A stretch of 64,000 nt of DNA from Okapia johnstoni (Eukaryota; Chordata; Mammalia; Artiodactyla; Giraffidae): NCBI GenBank assembly GCA_024291935.2, contig CM044315.1, positions 75,126,385-75,190,384 of the forward strand. The letters run 5' to 3'. The stretch's first letter is position 1. The number at the start of each line of letters is the position of its first letter. Positions 43,629-53,645 of this stretch are shown here, in pieces. Position numbers and translations under genes: made by a program. The notes beneath the pieces were generated by a model. The model ran no database searches, was not told the DNA's origin, and saw nothing but the letters and a program-made list of their open reading frames with translations.

Positions 43629-43887
43629 AAGAGTCTTCTCACCATGTATATTACCATATGTGAAATAGATTGCCAGTCCAGGTTCAATGCATGAGACAGG
43701 GTGCTCAGGGCTGGTGAGCTGGGAGGACCCTGAGGGATAGAATGGAGAGGGAAGAGGTAGGAGTGTTCAGGATGAGGGACCCAAGTACATCCATGGCTGA
43801 CTTGTGTCAATGTATGGCAAAAAACACTACAGTATTGTAAAGTAATTAGCTCCAATTAAAATAAATTAAAAAAAAAAGAGTCTTCTC
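43629..43887. repeat. 12-bp TSD of the small L1
   Basis: AAGAGTCTTCTC at 43629-43640 and 43876-43887. The host BovB is continuous across one copy. The first two A of the right copy could belong to the L1 tail. Confidence 0.88.
43641..43875 (+). mobile_element. L1 LINE 3' UTR, 235-bp insert (sense)
   Basis: Ruminant L1 3' UTR: 'gattgccagtccaggttc', 'ggtgctcagggctggtg', 'gatgagggacccaagtac', 'acactacagtattgtaaag' and 'ctccaattaaaataaatt', ending in an A run. Severely 5'-truncated and non-coding. Younger than the BovB it sits in. Confidence 0.93.
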
Positions 43888-44957
43888 CAACACCACAGTT
43901 CAAAGCATCAATTCTTTGGTGCTCAGCTTTTTTTATGGTCCAACTCTCACATCCATACATGACTATTTGAAAAACCATAGCTTTGACTAGATGGACCTTT
44001 GTTGGCAAGGTAATGTCTCTGCTTTTTAATATGCTGTCTAGGTTGGTCATAACTTTTCTTCCAAGGAGCAAGTGTCTTTTAATTTCATGGCTGTAGTCAC
44101 CATCTGCAGTGATATTTGGAGCCCAAGAAAATAAAGTCTGTCAGTCTTTCCATTGTTACCACATCTATTTTCCATAAAGTCATGGGACCGGATGCCACGA
44201 TCTTAGTTTTTTGAATGTTGAATTTCAAGTCAGCTTTTTCACTCTCCTCTTTCACTTTCATCAAGAAGCTCTTTAGTTCCTCTTCACTTTATGTAATAAG
44301 GGTAGTGTCATCTGCATTTCTGAGGTTGTTGATATTTCTCCCAGCAATCTTGATTCCAGCTTGTGCTTCATCCTGCGTGGCATTTTGCATGATGTACACT
44401 GCATAGAAGTTAAATAAGCAGGGTGACTATATATAGCCTTGACGTACTCCTTTCCCAATTTGGAACCCGACCATTGTTCCATGTAGAGTTATAAGTGTTG
44501 TTCTTGACCTGTGTACAGATTTCTCAGGAGGCCAATAATGTGGCCTGGGGTTCCCATCTCTAAGAATTTTCCACAGTTTGTTGTGATCCACACAGTCAAA
44601 GGCTTTAATGTAGTCAATGAAGCAGAAGTAGATGATTTTCTGGAATTGTCTTGCTTTTCCTATGACCTAATGAATGTTGGCAATTTGATTTCTGGTTCCT
44701 CTGCCTTTTCTAAATTCAGCTTGATATCTGGAAGTTTTCAGTTCATGTACTGTTGAAGCCTGGCTTGGAGAATTTTGAGCATTACTTTGCTAGAGTGTGA
44801 GATGAGTGCAATTGTGCAGTGGTTTGAACATTCTTTGGCACTGACTTTCTTTGGGATTGGAATGAAAACTGACCTTTTCCAGTTCTGTGGCTAGTGGTGA
44901 GTTTTCCAAATTTGCTGGCATATTGAGTGCAGCACTTTAATAGCATCATCTTTTAGG

Positions 44958-46086
44958 CTTGCGAGATATGAATTTGACCTGTTAAAAAACTTAAGCCAGT
45001 GTGGTTGAGTACAGCGAGGAGGGGAGAGTGGTAAGGCCTGAGATGTAAGAACCTGGCAGATAAGAGTGTAAGAACCAGGCCAGATAATAATAGAGGATTT
45101 CTAGGTGACAGTATGGAATATAAATTTTTCTCTTAGAGCAATAGGAAGCTAGACATGACCTGATTTATAATGCAAAGCAAATGGGACAAGAGTGGCATAG
45201 GAAGGCCAGTTTGGATACCATTTCTGCCTTCTGTGAGAGAGAGAAAAGAGCAACTAGAGAAGCAATGGAGATGGTAAGAAGTTGCTCAATTTGAGTTATA
45301 TGAAGAGAATGAAGTTAAACGGAATCTAGAGGGAGTGCTAGAATTTAAGACTGTAATAACTATGATCAGACAAAATAACTAATATTTATAGTGGTATATC
45401 TTTTGCAAAGCTCTTTTTTGAAGTGGCATCTCATTTTAACCTGTTAGATATTTTGCCCCAGTTTTATAGATGAAGTAATCCAGGATTAGAGACATTACAT
45501 GATTTTCTTGAAGTCAGTCAAGCCTGGCAGAATCTAAATGTGACATGGATCCACCTATCTCTAAATTGTGTGGTCTTATCTCTGTATGTCAAGACATCAG
45601 ATAGATGTATGTATGCATACATATATGCATATGCATTAGAAAGAGAGAAAGGGTAGTGGTTCAACACAAAGCTTTGACAACAGGCTCCCTGTATTTGTAA
45701 CCACTTTTTAGCTGGATGATCTAGGAATAATACTTAACTTCTTATTAAAACTGAAGAAATAAAGTTATCAACTCTGGTGGGCTGATTCTGCCAGAAAATA
45801 CCTTAGTTCAGAACTTGCCACAGAGAAGGCACTCAATTTATATTAGCCAAGAAGATTATGCACATTTTCTATAGCAAGATGGTAAATTCATACATATTCA
45901 GATATGTCATACTAATCACCAAGTTACTTTGACTTTGATAACATCAGGTACATAGAACAACTACAGAGAGTCCATTGTATACTTGAGCACCTTAGAAGAC
46001 TCAGACCTCGTTAATGATTGGGACCATGTTATACTGACTCCTAGAACCCTCACCTCCCACCCCAATATCCAGCATATATTGTATCA
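44958..46086. other. Unclassified, with MIR remnants, no gene seen
   Basis: 45000-45300 resembles a widespread old mammalian repeat (the 'aggaagctagacatgacctg' / 'gggacaagagtggcatagg' type) that I cannot name; a similar piece lies at 50930-51130. 45370-45560 is a reverse MIR ('ttgccccagttttatagatg'). 45655-45850 is a sense MIR ('agctggatgatctagg', 'gagaaggcactcaattta'). Confidence 0.5.
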
Positions 46087-46474
46087 GTTCAATTCTGTTG
46101 AGTTGCTCAGTCATGTCTGACTCTTTGCGACCCCATGGACTGCAGCACACTAGGCTTCGTGTCCATCACCAACTCCTGGAGCCTACTCAAACTCATGTCC
46201 ATCATGTTGGTGATGACAGCCAACCATCTCAACCTCTGTTGTCCCCTTCTCCTCCTGCCTTCAGTCTTTCCCAGCATACAGGTCTTTTCCATTGAGTTGG
46301 TTCTTCACATCAGGTGGCCAAAGGATTAGAGTTTCAGCTTCAGCATCAGTCCTTCCAATGAATATTCAATACTGATTTCCTTTACGATTGACTGGTTGGA
46401 ACTCCTTGCAGCCCAAGGGTCTTTCAAGAGTCTTCTCCAACACCACAGTTCAAAAACATCAATTCTTCGGCACT

Positions 46475-46631
46475 CAGCTTTCTTCATTGGAGAAGGAAAT
46501 GGAAACACACTCCGGTGTTCTTGCCTGGAGAATCCCAGGGATGGGGGAGCCTGCTGGGCTGCTGTCTATGGGTTACACAGAGTCGGACATGACTGAAGTG
46601 ACTTAACAGCAGCAGCAGCAGCTTTCTTCAT
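46475..46631. repeat. 13-bp TSD of the Bov-A SINE
   Basis: CAGCTTTCTTCAT at 46475-46487 and 46619-46631. The leading CA of the right copy may also be part of the (CAG)n tail. Confidence 0.88.
46488..46618 (+). mobile_element. Bov-A SINE monomer (sense)
   Basis: 'ggagaaggaaatggaaacac', 'tccggtgttcttgcctgg', 'gtctatgggttacacagagt' and 'gactgaagtgacttaacagc' with the (AGC)n tail. Corresponds to the second monomer of Bov-A2. Confidence 0.93.
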
Positions 46632-47221
46632 AGTCCATCTCTCACATCCATACACGACTACTGGAAAAACCATATCTTTGATTAGACAGACCTTTGTTGG
46701 TAAAGTAATGTCTCTGCTTTTTAATATGCTGTCTAGATTGGTCCTAGCTTTTCTTCCAAGGAGCAAGCATCTTTCAATTTCATGACTGCAGTCATCATCT
46801 GCAGTGATTTTGGAGCCCCCCTCCCCAAAGTCTCTCACTGTTACCATTGTTTCCGCATCTATTTTCCATGAAGTGATGAGCCCAGATGTCGTGATCTTAG
46901 TTTTCTGAATGTTGAGCTTTAGCAAACTTTTTCACTTTGATCAAGAGGCTCTTTAGTTCTTCTTTGCTTTCTGCCATAAGGGTGGTGTCATCTGCATATC
47001 TGAGGCTATTGATATTTCTCCTGGAAATCTTGATTCCAGCTTGTGCTTCACCCAGCCTGGCATTTCGCCACATGATGTACTCTGCATATAAGTTAAATAA
47101 GCAGGGTGACAATATACAGCCTTGACATACTCCTTTCCCAATCTGGAATAAGTCCATTGTTCTATGTCCAGTTCTAACTGTTACTTCTTAACCTGCATAC
47201 AGACTTCTCAGGAGGCAGGTA

Positions 47222-48332
47222 AGTTCAGTTCTGTCACTCAGTCATGTCCGACTCTTTGCAACCCCATGAATTGCAGCACGCCAGGCCTCTCTGTCCAAAA
47301 CCAACTCCCGGAGTCTACCCAAACCCATGTCCATTGAGTCAGTGATGCCATCCAACCATCTCATCCTCTGTCATCCCCTTCTCCTCCTGCCCCCAATCCT
47401 ATCCAGCCTTAGGGTCTTTTCCAATGAGTCAACTCTTTGCATGAGGTGGCCAAAATATTGGAGTTTCAGCTTCAACATCAGTCCTTCCAATGAACACCCA
47501 GGACTGACCTCCTTTAGGATGGATTGATTGGATCTCCTTGCAGTTCAAGGGACTCTCAAGAGTCTTCTCTAACACCACAGTTCAAAAGCATCAATTCTGC
47601 AGTGCTCAGCTTTCTTCACCATCCAACTCTCACATCCATGCACGACCACTGGAAAAACCATAGCCTTGACTAGACGGAATTTTGTTGGCAAAGTAATGTC
47701 TCTGCTTTTAAATATGCTATCTGGGTTGGCCATGACCTTTCTTCCAAGGAGTAAGCGTCTTTTAATTTCATGGCTGCAATCACCATCTGCAGTGATTCTG
47801 GAGCCCCCAAAAATAAAGTCTGACCCTGTTTCCACTGTTTCCCCATCTATTTGCCATGAAGTGATGGGACCAGATGCCATGATCTTAGTTTTCTGAATGT
47901 TGAGCTCTAAGCCAACTTTTTCTCTCTCCTCTTTCACTTTCATCAAGAGGCTCTTTAGTTCTTCTTCACTTTCTGCCATAAGGGTGGTGTCATCTGCATA
48001 TCTGAGGTTATTGATATTTCTCCCAGCAATCTTGATTCCAGCTTGTGTTTCTTCCAGTCCAGCATTTCTCATGATGTACTCTGCATATAAGTTAAATAAG
48101 CAGGGTGACAATATACAGCCTTGACGTACTCCTTTTTCTATTTGGAACCATTCTGTTGTTCCATGTCCAATTCTAACTGTTGCTTCCTGACCTGCATACA
48201 GGTTTCTCAAGAGACAGGTCAGATGGTCTGGTATTCCCATCTCTTGAAGAATTTTCCACAGTTTGTTGTGGTCCACACAGTCAAAGGTTTTGGCCTAGTC
48301 AATAAAGCAAAAGTAGTTTTTCTGGAATTCTG
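47222..48332 (-). mobile_element. BovB LINE (antisense), next to the previous copy
   Basis: Tail 'aagttcagttctgtcactc' at 47221-47239, then continuous antisense BovB to 48332 ('agtagtttttctggaattc'), in the block coding EFQKNIYFCF, just upstream of motif A. Very well preserved frame (see 47569-48276). No internal insertion. At its 5' end it abuts an L1 5' UTR fragment. Confidence 0.94.
47569..48276 (-). pseudogene. BovB RT fragment, 235 codons, YADD kept
   Basis: MDHNKLWKILQEMGIPDHLT (motif A end), GHGTTEWFQIEKGV (38-50), motif B RQGCILSPCLFN (51-62), motif C YADD (93-96), LNIQKTKIMASGPITSW, ITADGDCSHEIKRRLLLGR, then a stop after FELWC. Among the best-preserved RT frames here, but without endonuclease, first half of RT and C-terminal tail. 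Confidence 0.9.
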
Positions 48333-48334
48333 CA

Positions 48335-48487
48335 AGATGACGGAGGAATAGGATGTGGAGACCACTTTCTCTGCCACAAATTCATCAAAAGATCATTATA
48401 TTACTGCTCAACTTCCAGAAAACAACTTCTGAACATTGGTGGAGGACACCAGGCACCCAGAAAGGCAGCCCATTCTCTTCGAAAGTA
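48335..48487 (+). mobile_element. Isolated L1 5' UTR fragment (sense)
   Basis: 'gcaagatgacggaggaatag' is the start of ruminant L1, followed by 'gtggagaccactttctctgc', 'cacaaattcatcaaaag', 'caggcacccagaaaggc' and 'cccattctcttcgaaag'. About 150 bases are present and nothing of the L1 body or 3' end follows. It touches the truncated 5' end of the antisense BovB, with only a base or two between. Confidence 0.75.
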
Positions 48488-49861
48488 GGTAGGACAAAGT
48501 ATATATTTTATATATTGCCTTATTAAGTAGCTAATCATTTGAATTCATTTGAAGAGGAAGTATAGTTTTCCTCTATTAGTTTCGTGATATAATTTGAGGG
48601 ACACAAGAAAACCCCAAAATTCCAACCCAAATCATCTCAATGTTAAGCTTCCACCATGGAGTAATAGAATCTCAGGGTTGGGAAATTTACAGGAAATCAT
48701 GGGGTATGTTCACAAAGCCCTTTCCACCAAATGGGTAGAGTCTCCTTTGCAATGCCCAGCCTCTGTCTGGTTGTCTCCAATTAGAGGGAAATTCTGACTT
48801 CACAGGCAGCCTGTTCCACATTTGGCTGCTGTTATGGTGAGAAGGTACTTCCCAGTACTGACTTGGAATCAGTCTCCCTACAGCTCAGATATACAGCAAA
48901 CTTTGGGAACTCTAATAAGAGCTGGGCAGTGAAACAGGATCTCCAGGAGTTTGTTTTGTTTCCGTTTGTCATCCAAGTATTTTCATGAGTCTCTCCTTTT
49001 TCTCAAATTATGCGGTATCATTGTCTGGCTGGGTGAGTTTCTTTTGTCACTGGTTTCTGTAGTCGTTTCTTTAAAATTCCATCTCCTCACTTTCTCATTA
49101 CCAGGGTTGGAAGAAACTTCCAGATTAGGATTTAGTTTGTTCTCATATGATTCTTCTGTGCTGGCTGCTTGAATGGTGGTACTGAATAAAATGGACTCAG
49201 ATTATCTTTATGATCACAGTAAGTTTTAGAAAGTCTATGGGCTGATAATTTCTAATTTAGAAAGCCTTGAAAGGAACCAAAGTGGGAGGCAGGAAACTTG
49301 GGTACTGGTGTAACTCTGTCTTCCATTCATTATTTAACCTTGAGTAAGTCTGTCTCCCTATAGGCCTCAATTCTTTTATCTCTAAAATACCTGGGACTGA
49401 ATTTAGTATTCATTATCCCTTCTCTGAGTCTATGCACAGGTTTGAAGAACATTTGAAAATCTCCATGCAGCCTCATTAATTAAGTGTTCTTTATCTGATT
49501 GGGCACACTTGAGGCTGTAACTTTTTTTCATTGTTTCATTTATTGCCAAATTCTGATATAAGAGAAAATGAGAAATTTTAGTGGCAACATATCATTAACT
49601 TTATTGCCCTTAAAGCATGTGAAAAATTCCATTTTATTTATTTTACTGTTTTTCTTGCTGTTAGCTAAAGTTGATTGAAGGTAATGAGGTAGGGTTGAGT
49701 AAAGAGGGCTAAGGCTCCTATTTAGAAAGATTTATGGAAAGATGTCCTTGGCAGTTGCCATATCATAGCAAAACTTGATAATTAGTTAGCTATAGTAATT
49801 CTACTGCTTTTGAAAGAATCATCATAAAGGATATGTTAGTGGATAATAATTACCAACTCCT
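48488..49861. other. Unique sequence with one MIR, no gene seen
   Basis: 49270-49400 is a sense MIR ('gtgtaactctgtcttccatt', 'aaccttgagtaagtctg'). The small plus-strand frames 48594-48797 and 48951-49172 have no family resemblance; the second is hydrophobic by base composition only. Confidence 0.5.
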
Positions 49862-50160
49862 CATTGGAATTTATGGAGAAGGCAATGGCAACCCACTCCA
49901 GTACTCTTGCCTGGAAAATCCCATGGATGGAGGAGCCTGGTAGGCTGCAGTCCATGGGGTCGTGAAGAGTTGGACATAACTGAGCAACTTCACTTTCACT
50001 TTTCACTTTCATGCATTGGAGAAGGAAATGGCAACCCACTCCAGTGTTCTTGCCTGGAGAATCCCAAGGATGCAGAAGCCTGGTGGGCTGCCGTTTATGG
50101 GGTCGCACAGAGTCGGACACGACTGAAGTGACTTAGCAGCAGCAGCAGCATTGGAATTTA
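49862..50160. repeat. Perfect 12-bp TSD of Bov-A2
   Basis: CATTGGAATTTA at 49862-49873 and 50149-50160, no mismatch. Confidence 0.94.
49874..50148 (+). mobile_element. Bov-A2 SINE dimer (sense)
   Basis: First monomer 'ggcaacccactccagtact' to 'gtcgtgaagagttggac', linker 'cttttcactttcatgcattg', second monomer 'ctccagtgttcttgcctgg' to 'agagtcggacacgactgaag', and (AGC)n tail. Complete. Frames of 74 and 94 codons on the two strands are SINE artefacts. Confidence 0.96.
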
Positions 50161-51780
50161 GCAGTTTTTTTTTTCTCATTGTTAATGGCTTAGGACGGGG
50201 TGTAACATTATCTAAAAATCACATCTCGAAGAATGTGTCAATTAATGGTGACACTGTATGAATAAGAACCCTTAAGAAACAATCCTGTTTGGTGGCATTA
50301 GCTGCCTCATCCATCTGTGTAGGATCATTCATTTGTCTTTGATTCATAAACATTTATTAAGCACTGCTGCTTGCCAGGCTCACTGCTAGATGCTGAGGGT
50401 ACAAAGACAAAAATGGAAGAGTTAATTCATCTTAATATGTTTTTTTCTGATATGTGTCCCTGCATGAGCATCTGCTATGTGCCTAACTGTATCAGTGGCA
50501 GTGGGAGACAGGAGAAATAAATGTCATTAAGCACTTTGGGAGGATTCTCTTCTGTGTCTCCACCACACACACAGCACAGTACCTGGCACAGAAGAAGCAC
50601 TCGGCTAACTCTTGGGATAGGGAATGAATTCATGAGTGATAGTTCCTTTAGGGGATCCTTGTCTTGTTAGTTCTGGAACTAATCCTTACTACACAGAGAG
50701 CCCACAATCAGAGGAGAAGATATTTTATATAATAAGTGCTAAGATAGAGTCATATGCATGAAGAGATAACAATTAATTCTACCATGAAGACATGAGGAAG
50801 ATGAAAGAACATGAGAAAATATAGAATATGGTAAAAACACATGCTCTGTGCTCAAAGATTACCAAAGGCTCATATAATCAAGGAAAAAGTGGGGTGTAAT
50901 GGGTAACAGATGGGAGAATAGCAGGAAATATCTCAGAAATACAAGTTATGCAGAGTTTCAAATGCCATAATAAGTAGTAGACCTTGACCCAGTAAGTGAT
51001 GAAAGCATATTAAAGAGTTTTAAGCAGAAGAATGGTATATCTTTATTTGTGTTCTACAGTTTACCCTGGCATTGGTGTGAAGGGTGGATTGGAGTAGGGT
51101 AAGATTGGAGGCAGAAATATCATTTATTCCAGATGAAAAGTAGACTAGACAATATCATAGGAATGGAAGAAATGGAGTCTTCCTTACGTTGGAAGCCTAA
51201 TCAAGCAAAAGATTTGGGCTAAAGTGAAATTAAACATGTTTTTAGGGAGAGATGAGAGAGCCAGTGGAGGGCACGTGATTGAAAATGTATAAGGGAGAGG
51301 GTATAACAGATGGAGGGTGTTCTAGGAGAGGCTGGAAGGATTGGAATCTAGGACATAAGATAAAGGGTTAGTATTGGGCAAAAGGAGAAAAGAAAAAGAA
51401 GGGCATGATCAAAAAAATGTTCTTATTACAATAAAAGACTGTCTGTGGGTCTCAATATTTTTTGTACTCAGCCACACCTCTGAGTTGTTTCAAAGACAGT
51501 GTCCAGGTTAACCAATGGGTGATACCATTTCTTTTTCATTCACTCAACAATAGTCTTTGAACACCAATTATACGCCAGTCCCTAAGCTGGACCCTGAGGG
51601 TATAGCAGTGAATCGGACCCAATCTATAGTTACAAGAAGCTCCTAGTCTATAAGGAGAGACTGTTGTATAAATAAGTCAGTGTACTAAAATGTTACAAGT
51701 GCTTTAACAAAAATTAGAAATAATTACTCCTACCTAGGTTGGGCGGTAGGGTGAACAAAAAAGCACATAAAAGGTAGATG
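50161..51780. other. Unique with old repeat remnants, no gene seen
   Basis: 50340-50420 and 51530-51720 are old reverse-oriented repeats ('aacatttattaagcactgc'; 'cattcactcaacaatagtct'). 50550-50640 resembles an L2/MIR end ('cacagcacagtacctggcac'). 50930-51130 is the same unnamed old repeat type as at 45000-45300. Confidence 0.5.
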
Positions 51781-51946
51781 TTACTGTTGTTTAGTTGCTT
51801 TTCATGTCCAACTCTTTTGCGACCCTATGAACTGTAGCCCGTCAGGCTCCTCTGTCCATGGAATTTCCCAGGCAAGAATAATGGAGTGGTTGCCATTTTC
51901 TTCTCCAGGGTATCTTCCTGACCCAAAGGTCAAATCCGCATTTTCT

Positions 51947-52942
51947 TTCTTTTTTTTTTTTAATTTAATTTTTTTTTAAAATTTATTTTAGTTGGGGGCT
52001 AATTACTTTACAATATTGTAGTGGTTTTTGCCATACATTGACATGAATCAGCCATGGGTTTACATGTGTTCCCCATCCTGAACCCCCCCCCACCCCCCTC
52101 CCCGCCCCATCCCTCTGGGCCATCCCAATGCCCCAGCCCTGAGCACCCGTCCCATGCATAGAACATGGAATGGTGTTCTGTTTCACACATGACAATATAC
52201 ATGTTTCAATGCTATTGTCCCAGAACGTCCCACCCTCACCTTCTCCCTCAGAGTCCATAAGACTGTTCTATGCATCTGTGTCTCTTATTCTGTCTCGCAT
52301 ATAGAGTTACCGTTACCATCTTTCAAATTCCATATATATGCATTAGTATACTGTATTGGTGTTTTTCTTTCTGGCTTACTTCACTCTGTATAATGGGCTC
52401 CGGTTTCATCCATCTCAATAGAACTGACTCAAATATGTTCTTTTTAATGGCTGAGTAATATTCCATTGTGTATATGTACCACAGCTTCCTTATCCATTCG
52501 TCTGCCGATGGACATCTAGGTTGCTTCCATGTCCTGGCTATTGTAAACAGTGCTGCAATGAACATTGGAGTACACGTGTCTCTTTCAATTCTGGTTTCCT
52601 CGGTGTGTATGCCCAGCAGTGGGATTGCTAGGTCATATGGCAGTTCTATTCCCAGTTTTTTAAGGAATCTCCACTCTGTTCTCCATAGTGGCTGTACTAG
52701 TTTGCATTCCCACCAACCGTGTAAGAGGGTTCCCTTTTCTCCACACCCTCTCCAGCATTTATTACTTGTAGACTTTTGGATAGCAGCCATTCTGACTGGT
52801 GTGTAATGGTACCTCATTGTGGTTTTGATTTGCATTTCTCTAATAATGAGTGATGTTGAGCATCTTTTCATGTGTTTGTTAGCCATCTGTATGTCTTCTT
52901 TGGAGAAATGTCTGTTTAGTTCTTTGGCCCATTTTTTGATTG
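51947..52942 (-). mobile_element. Young L1 LINE, 996-bp 5'-truncated copy (antisense)
   Basis: T run near 51950 (poly(A) on the minus strand), then the ruminant L1 3' UTR in antisense ('gggggctaattactttac', 'gccatacattgacatgaatc', 'gaccccat'-type block near 52100), then the ORF2 C-terminus. The 5' truncation lies in the region coding [17 protein letters not shown]. Long open frame and good match to remembered family motifs suggest a recent insertion. Confidence 0.95.
52323..52942 (-). pseudogene. L1 ORF2 protein C-terminus, about 206 codons
   Basis: The frame is open from the truncation point to the natural L1 ORF2 stop at 52323. Visible: [38 protein letters not shown], the Cys-His knuckle C-x3-C-x7-H-x4-C ([18 protein letters not shown]), [33 protein letters not shown] and [14 protein letters not shown], ending [17 protein letters not shown]. 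No endonuclease or RT domain remains, so it cannot be mobile. The few codons upstream (52943-52952) come from the SINE. Confidence 0.92.
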
Positions 52943-53332
52943 AAACCCGCATTTTCTGTATTGGCAGGCAGACTCTTTACCACTGAGCTACCTAGGAAGA
53001 CCAAAGGCTCTAGAGCTGAATTTTGAAAGTGTGACTGCCTTAATTTTTATCAGTTTAGGATAGTGTGTTTGACAGAGTTCTAAGATACTCCTCATAACTC
53101 TCTGTACCCTCTCATGATGTACATGTCCTGGATAATTCCCTCTCCTTGAGTGTGGGTCGAATCTGTGAATTTGATTAGAAAGCACTCTCCATGATTATGT
53201 TAGGTTATATGGCAAAATGGATTTTGCAAATGTCATTAAAGTCCCAAGTCATTTGACCTTAAAATTGGAAGATTACCTGAATGGGACTGACCAAATTACG
53301 TGAGCATTTTAAACTTAGTTATAGAGGTCAGA

Positions 53333-53591
53333 TGACTCAGTGGGAAACACCACAATATTCTAAAGTAATTATCCTCCAATTAAAATTAATTAATTTTTAA
53401 AAATGTGCAATTCAGGAGGCATAGGAGACACAGGTTCAATCCCTGTGTCGAGAAGGTCCTTTGAAGGAGGAAATGATAACCGCTCTGGTATTTTTGCCTG
53501 AAAAATCCCATGGACAGAGGAAGCTAGCAGGCAACAGTCCATGGGGTCTCAAAGAGTCAGACACAACTGAGCAAGTAAGCACGCTTGCACC
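53333..53591 (+). mobile_element. Bov-tA SINE (sense) split by a 60-bp L1 3' end
   Basis: Head remnant TGACTCAGTGGG (53333-53344), then the L1 piece, then 'gtgcaattcaggaggcatag', 'aggttcaatccctgtgtcg', 'cgctctggtatttttgcc' and 'gactgagcaagtaagc'. TAGAGGTCAGA (53322-53332) and TAGAAGTCAGA (53592-53602) form its TSD, 10 of 11 identical. Confidence 0.85.
53345..53405 (+). mobile_element. Minimal L1 3' end inside the SINE
   Basis: 'aaacaccacaatattctaaa', 'gtaattatcctccaatta' and 'aaattaattaatttttaaaa' are only the last approximately 60 bases of a ruminant L1 3' UTR, sense. It replaces the SINE bases between 'ctcagtgg' and 'ctgcaatgcagg'. Confidence 0.75.
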
Positions 53592-53645
53592 TAGAAGTCA
53601 GAGGTGGAAAATGTCAGAGATTCTAAGTACCACAAGGATTTGACA

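Larger units (their letters stand above)
43296..44957 (-). mobile_element. BovB LINE (antisense), split by a small L1
   Basis: Begins 'gtggttgttcagtcactcag' (3' end), antisense through the 3' region, interrupted at 43641-43875, then RT C-terminal, motif C and palm region back to 44957, where it stops in the block coding ELFQILKDDA ('catcatcttttagg'). In 44285-44325 motif C reads with changed codons (the plus strand has 'tctgcatttctgaggttg', giving a substituted YADD block). Many indels; dead. Confidence 0.93.
46087..47221 (-). mobile_element. BovB LINE (antisense), split by a Bov-A SINE
   Basis: Starts with a degenerate tail (CAGTTCAATTCTGTTGAGTT), runs antisense to 46487, resumes after the SINE at 46619, and ends at 47221 in the block coding the LRSLYAG region. 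Minus-strand 46897-47157 keeps motif B (GVCQGCILSPCLFNLYAEYIM) and motif C RYADDTTLMAES, with one extra residue (W) after EYIM and a shift near 46945. Directly followed by another BovB in the same orientation. Confidence 0.93.
51932..52957. repeat. 15-bp TSD of the L1
   Basis: AAATCCGCATTTTCT (51932-51946) and AAACCCGCATTTTCT (52943-52957), 14 of 15 identical; the one difference is a T/C. Confidence 0.92.
51783..53003 (-). mobile_element. Bov-tA SINE (antisense), split by an L1
   Basis: Left part 51783-51946: 'gtttagttgcttttcatg', 'gcgaccctatgaactgtag', 'ggaatttcccaggcaag' and 'cttcctgacccaaagg'. Right part 52943-53003: 'tattggcaggcagactctt' and 'ccactgagctacctagg', the reversed tRNA-like head. 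One complete antisense Bov-tA results once the L1 is removed. Confidence 0.92.

Noticed and set aside
43296..44975. Possible TSD GAGAGTATTTG / GAGATATGAATTTG around BovB
   Set aside because: Needs gaps to align.
47210..48490. Possible TSD around the BovB plus L1 5' UTR composite (AGGTAAG versus AGGTAGG)
   Set aside because: Too short and imperfect, and the right copy lies within sequence that resembles L1 itself.
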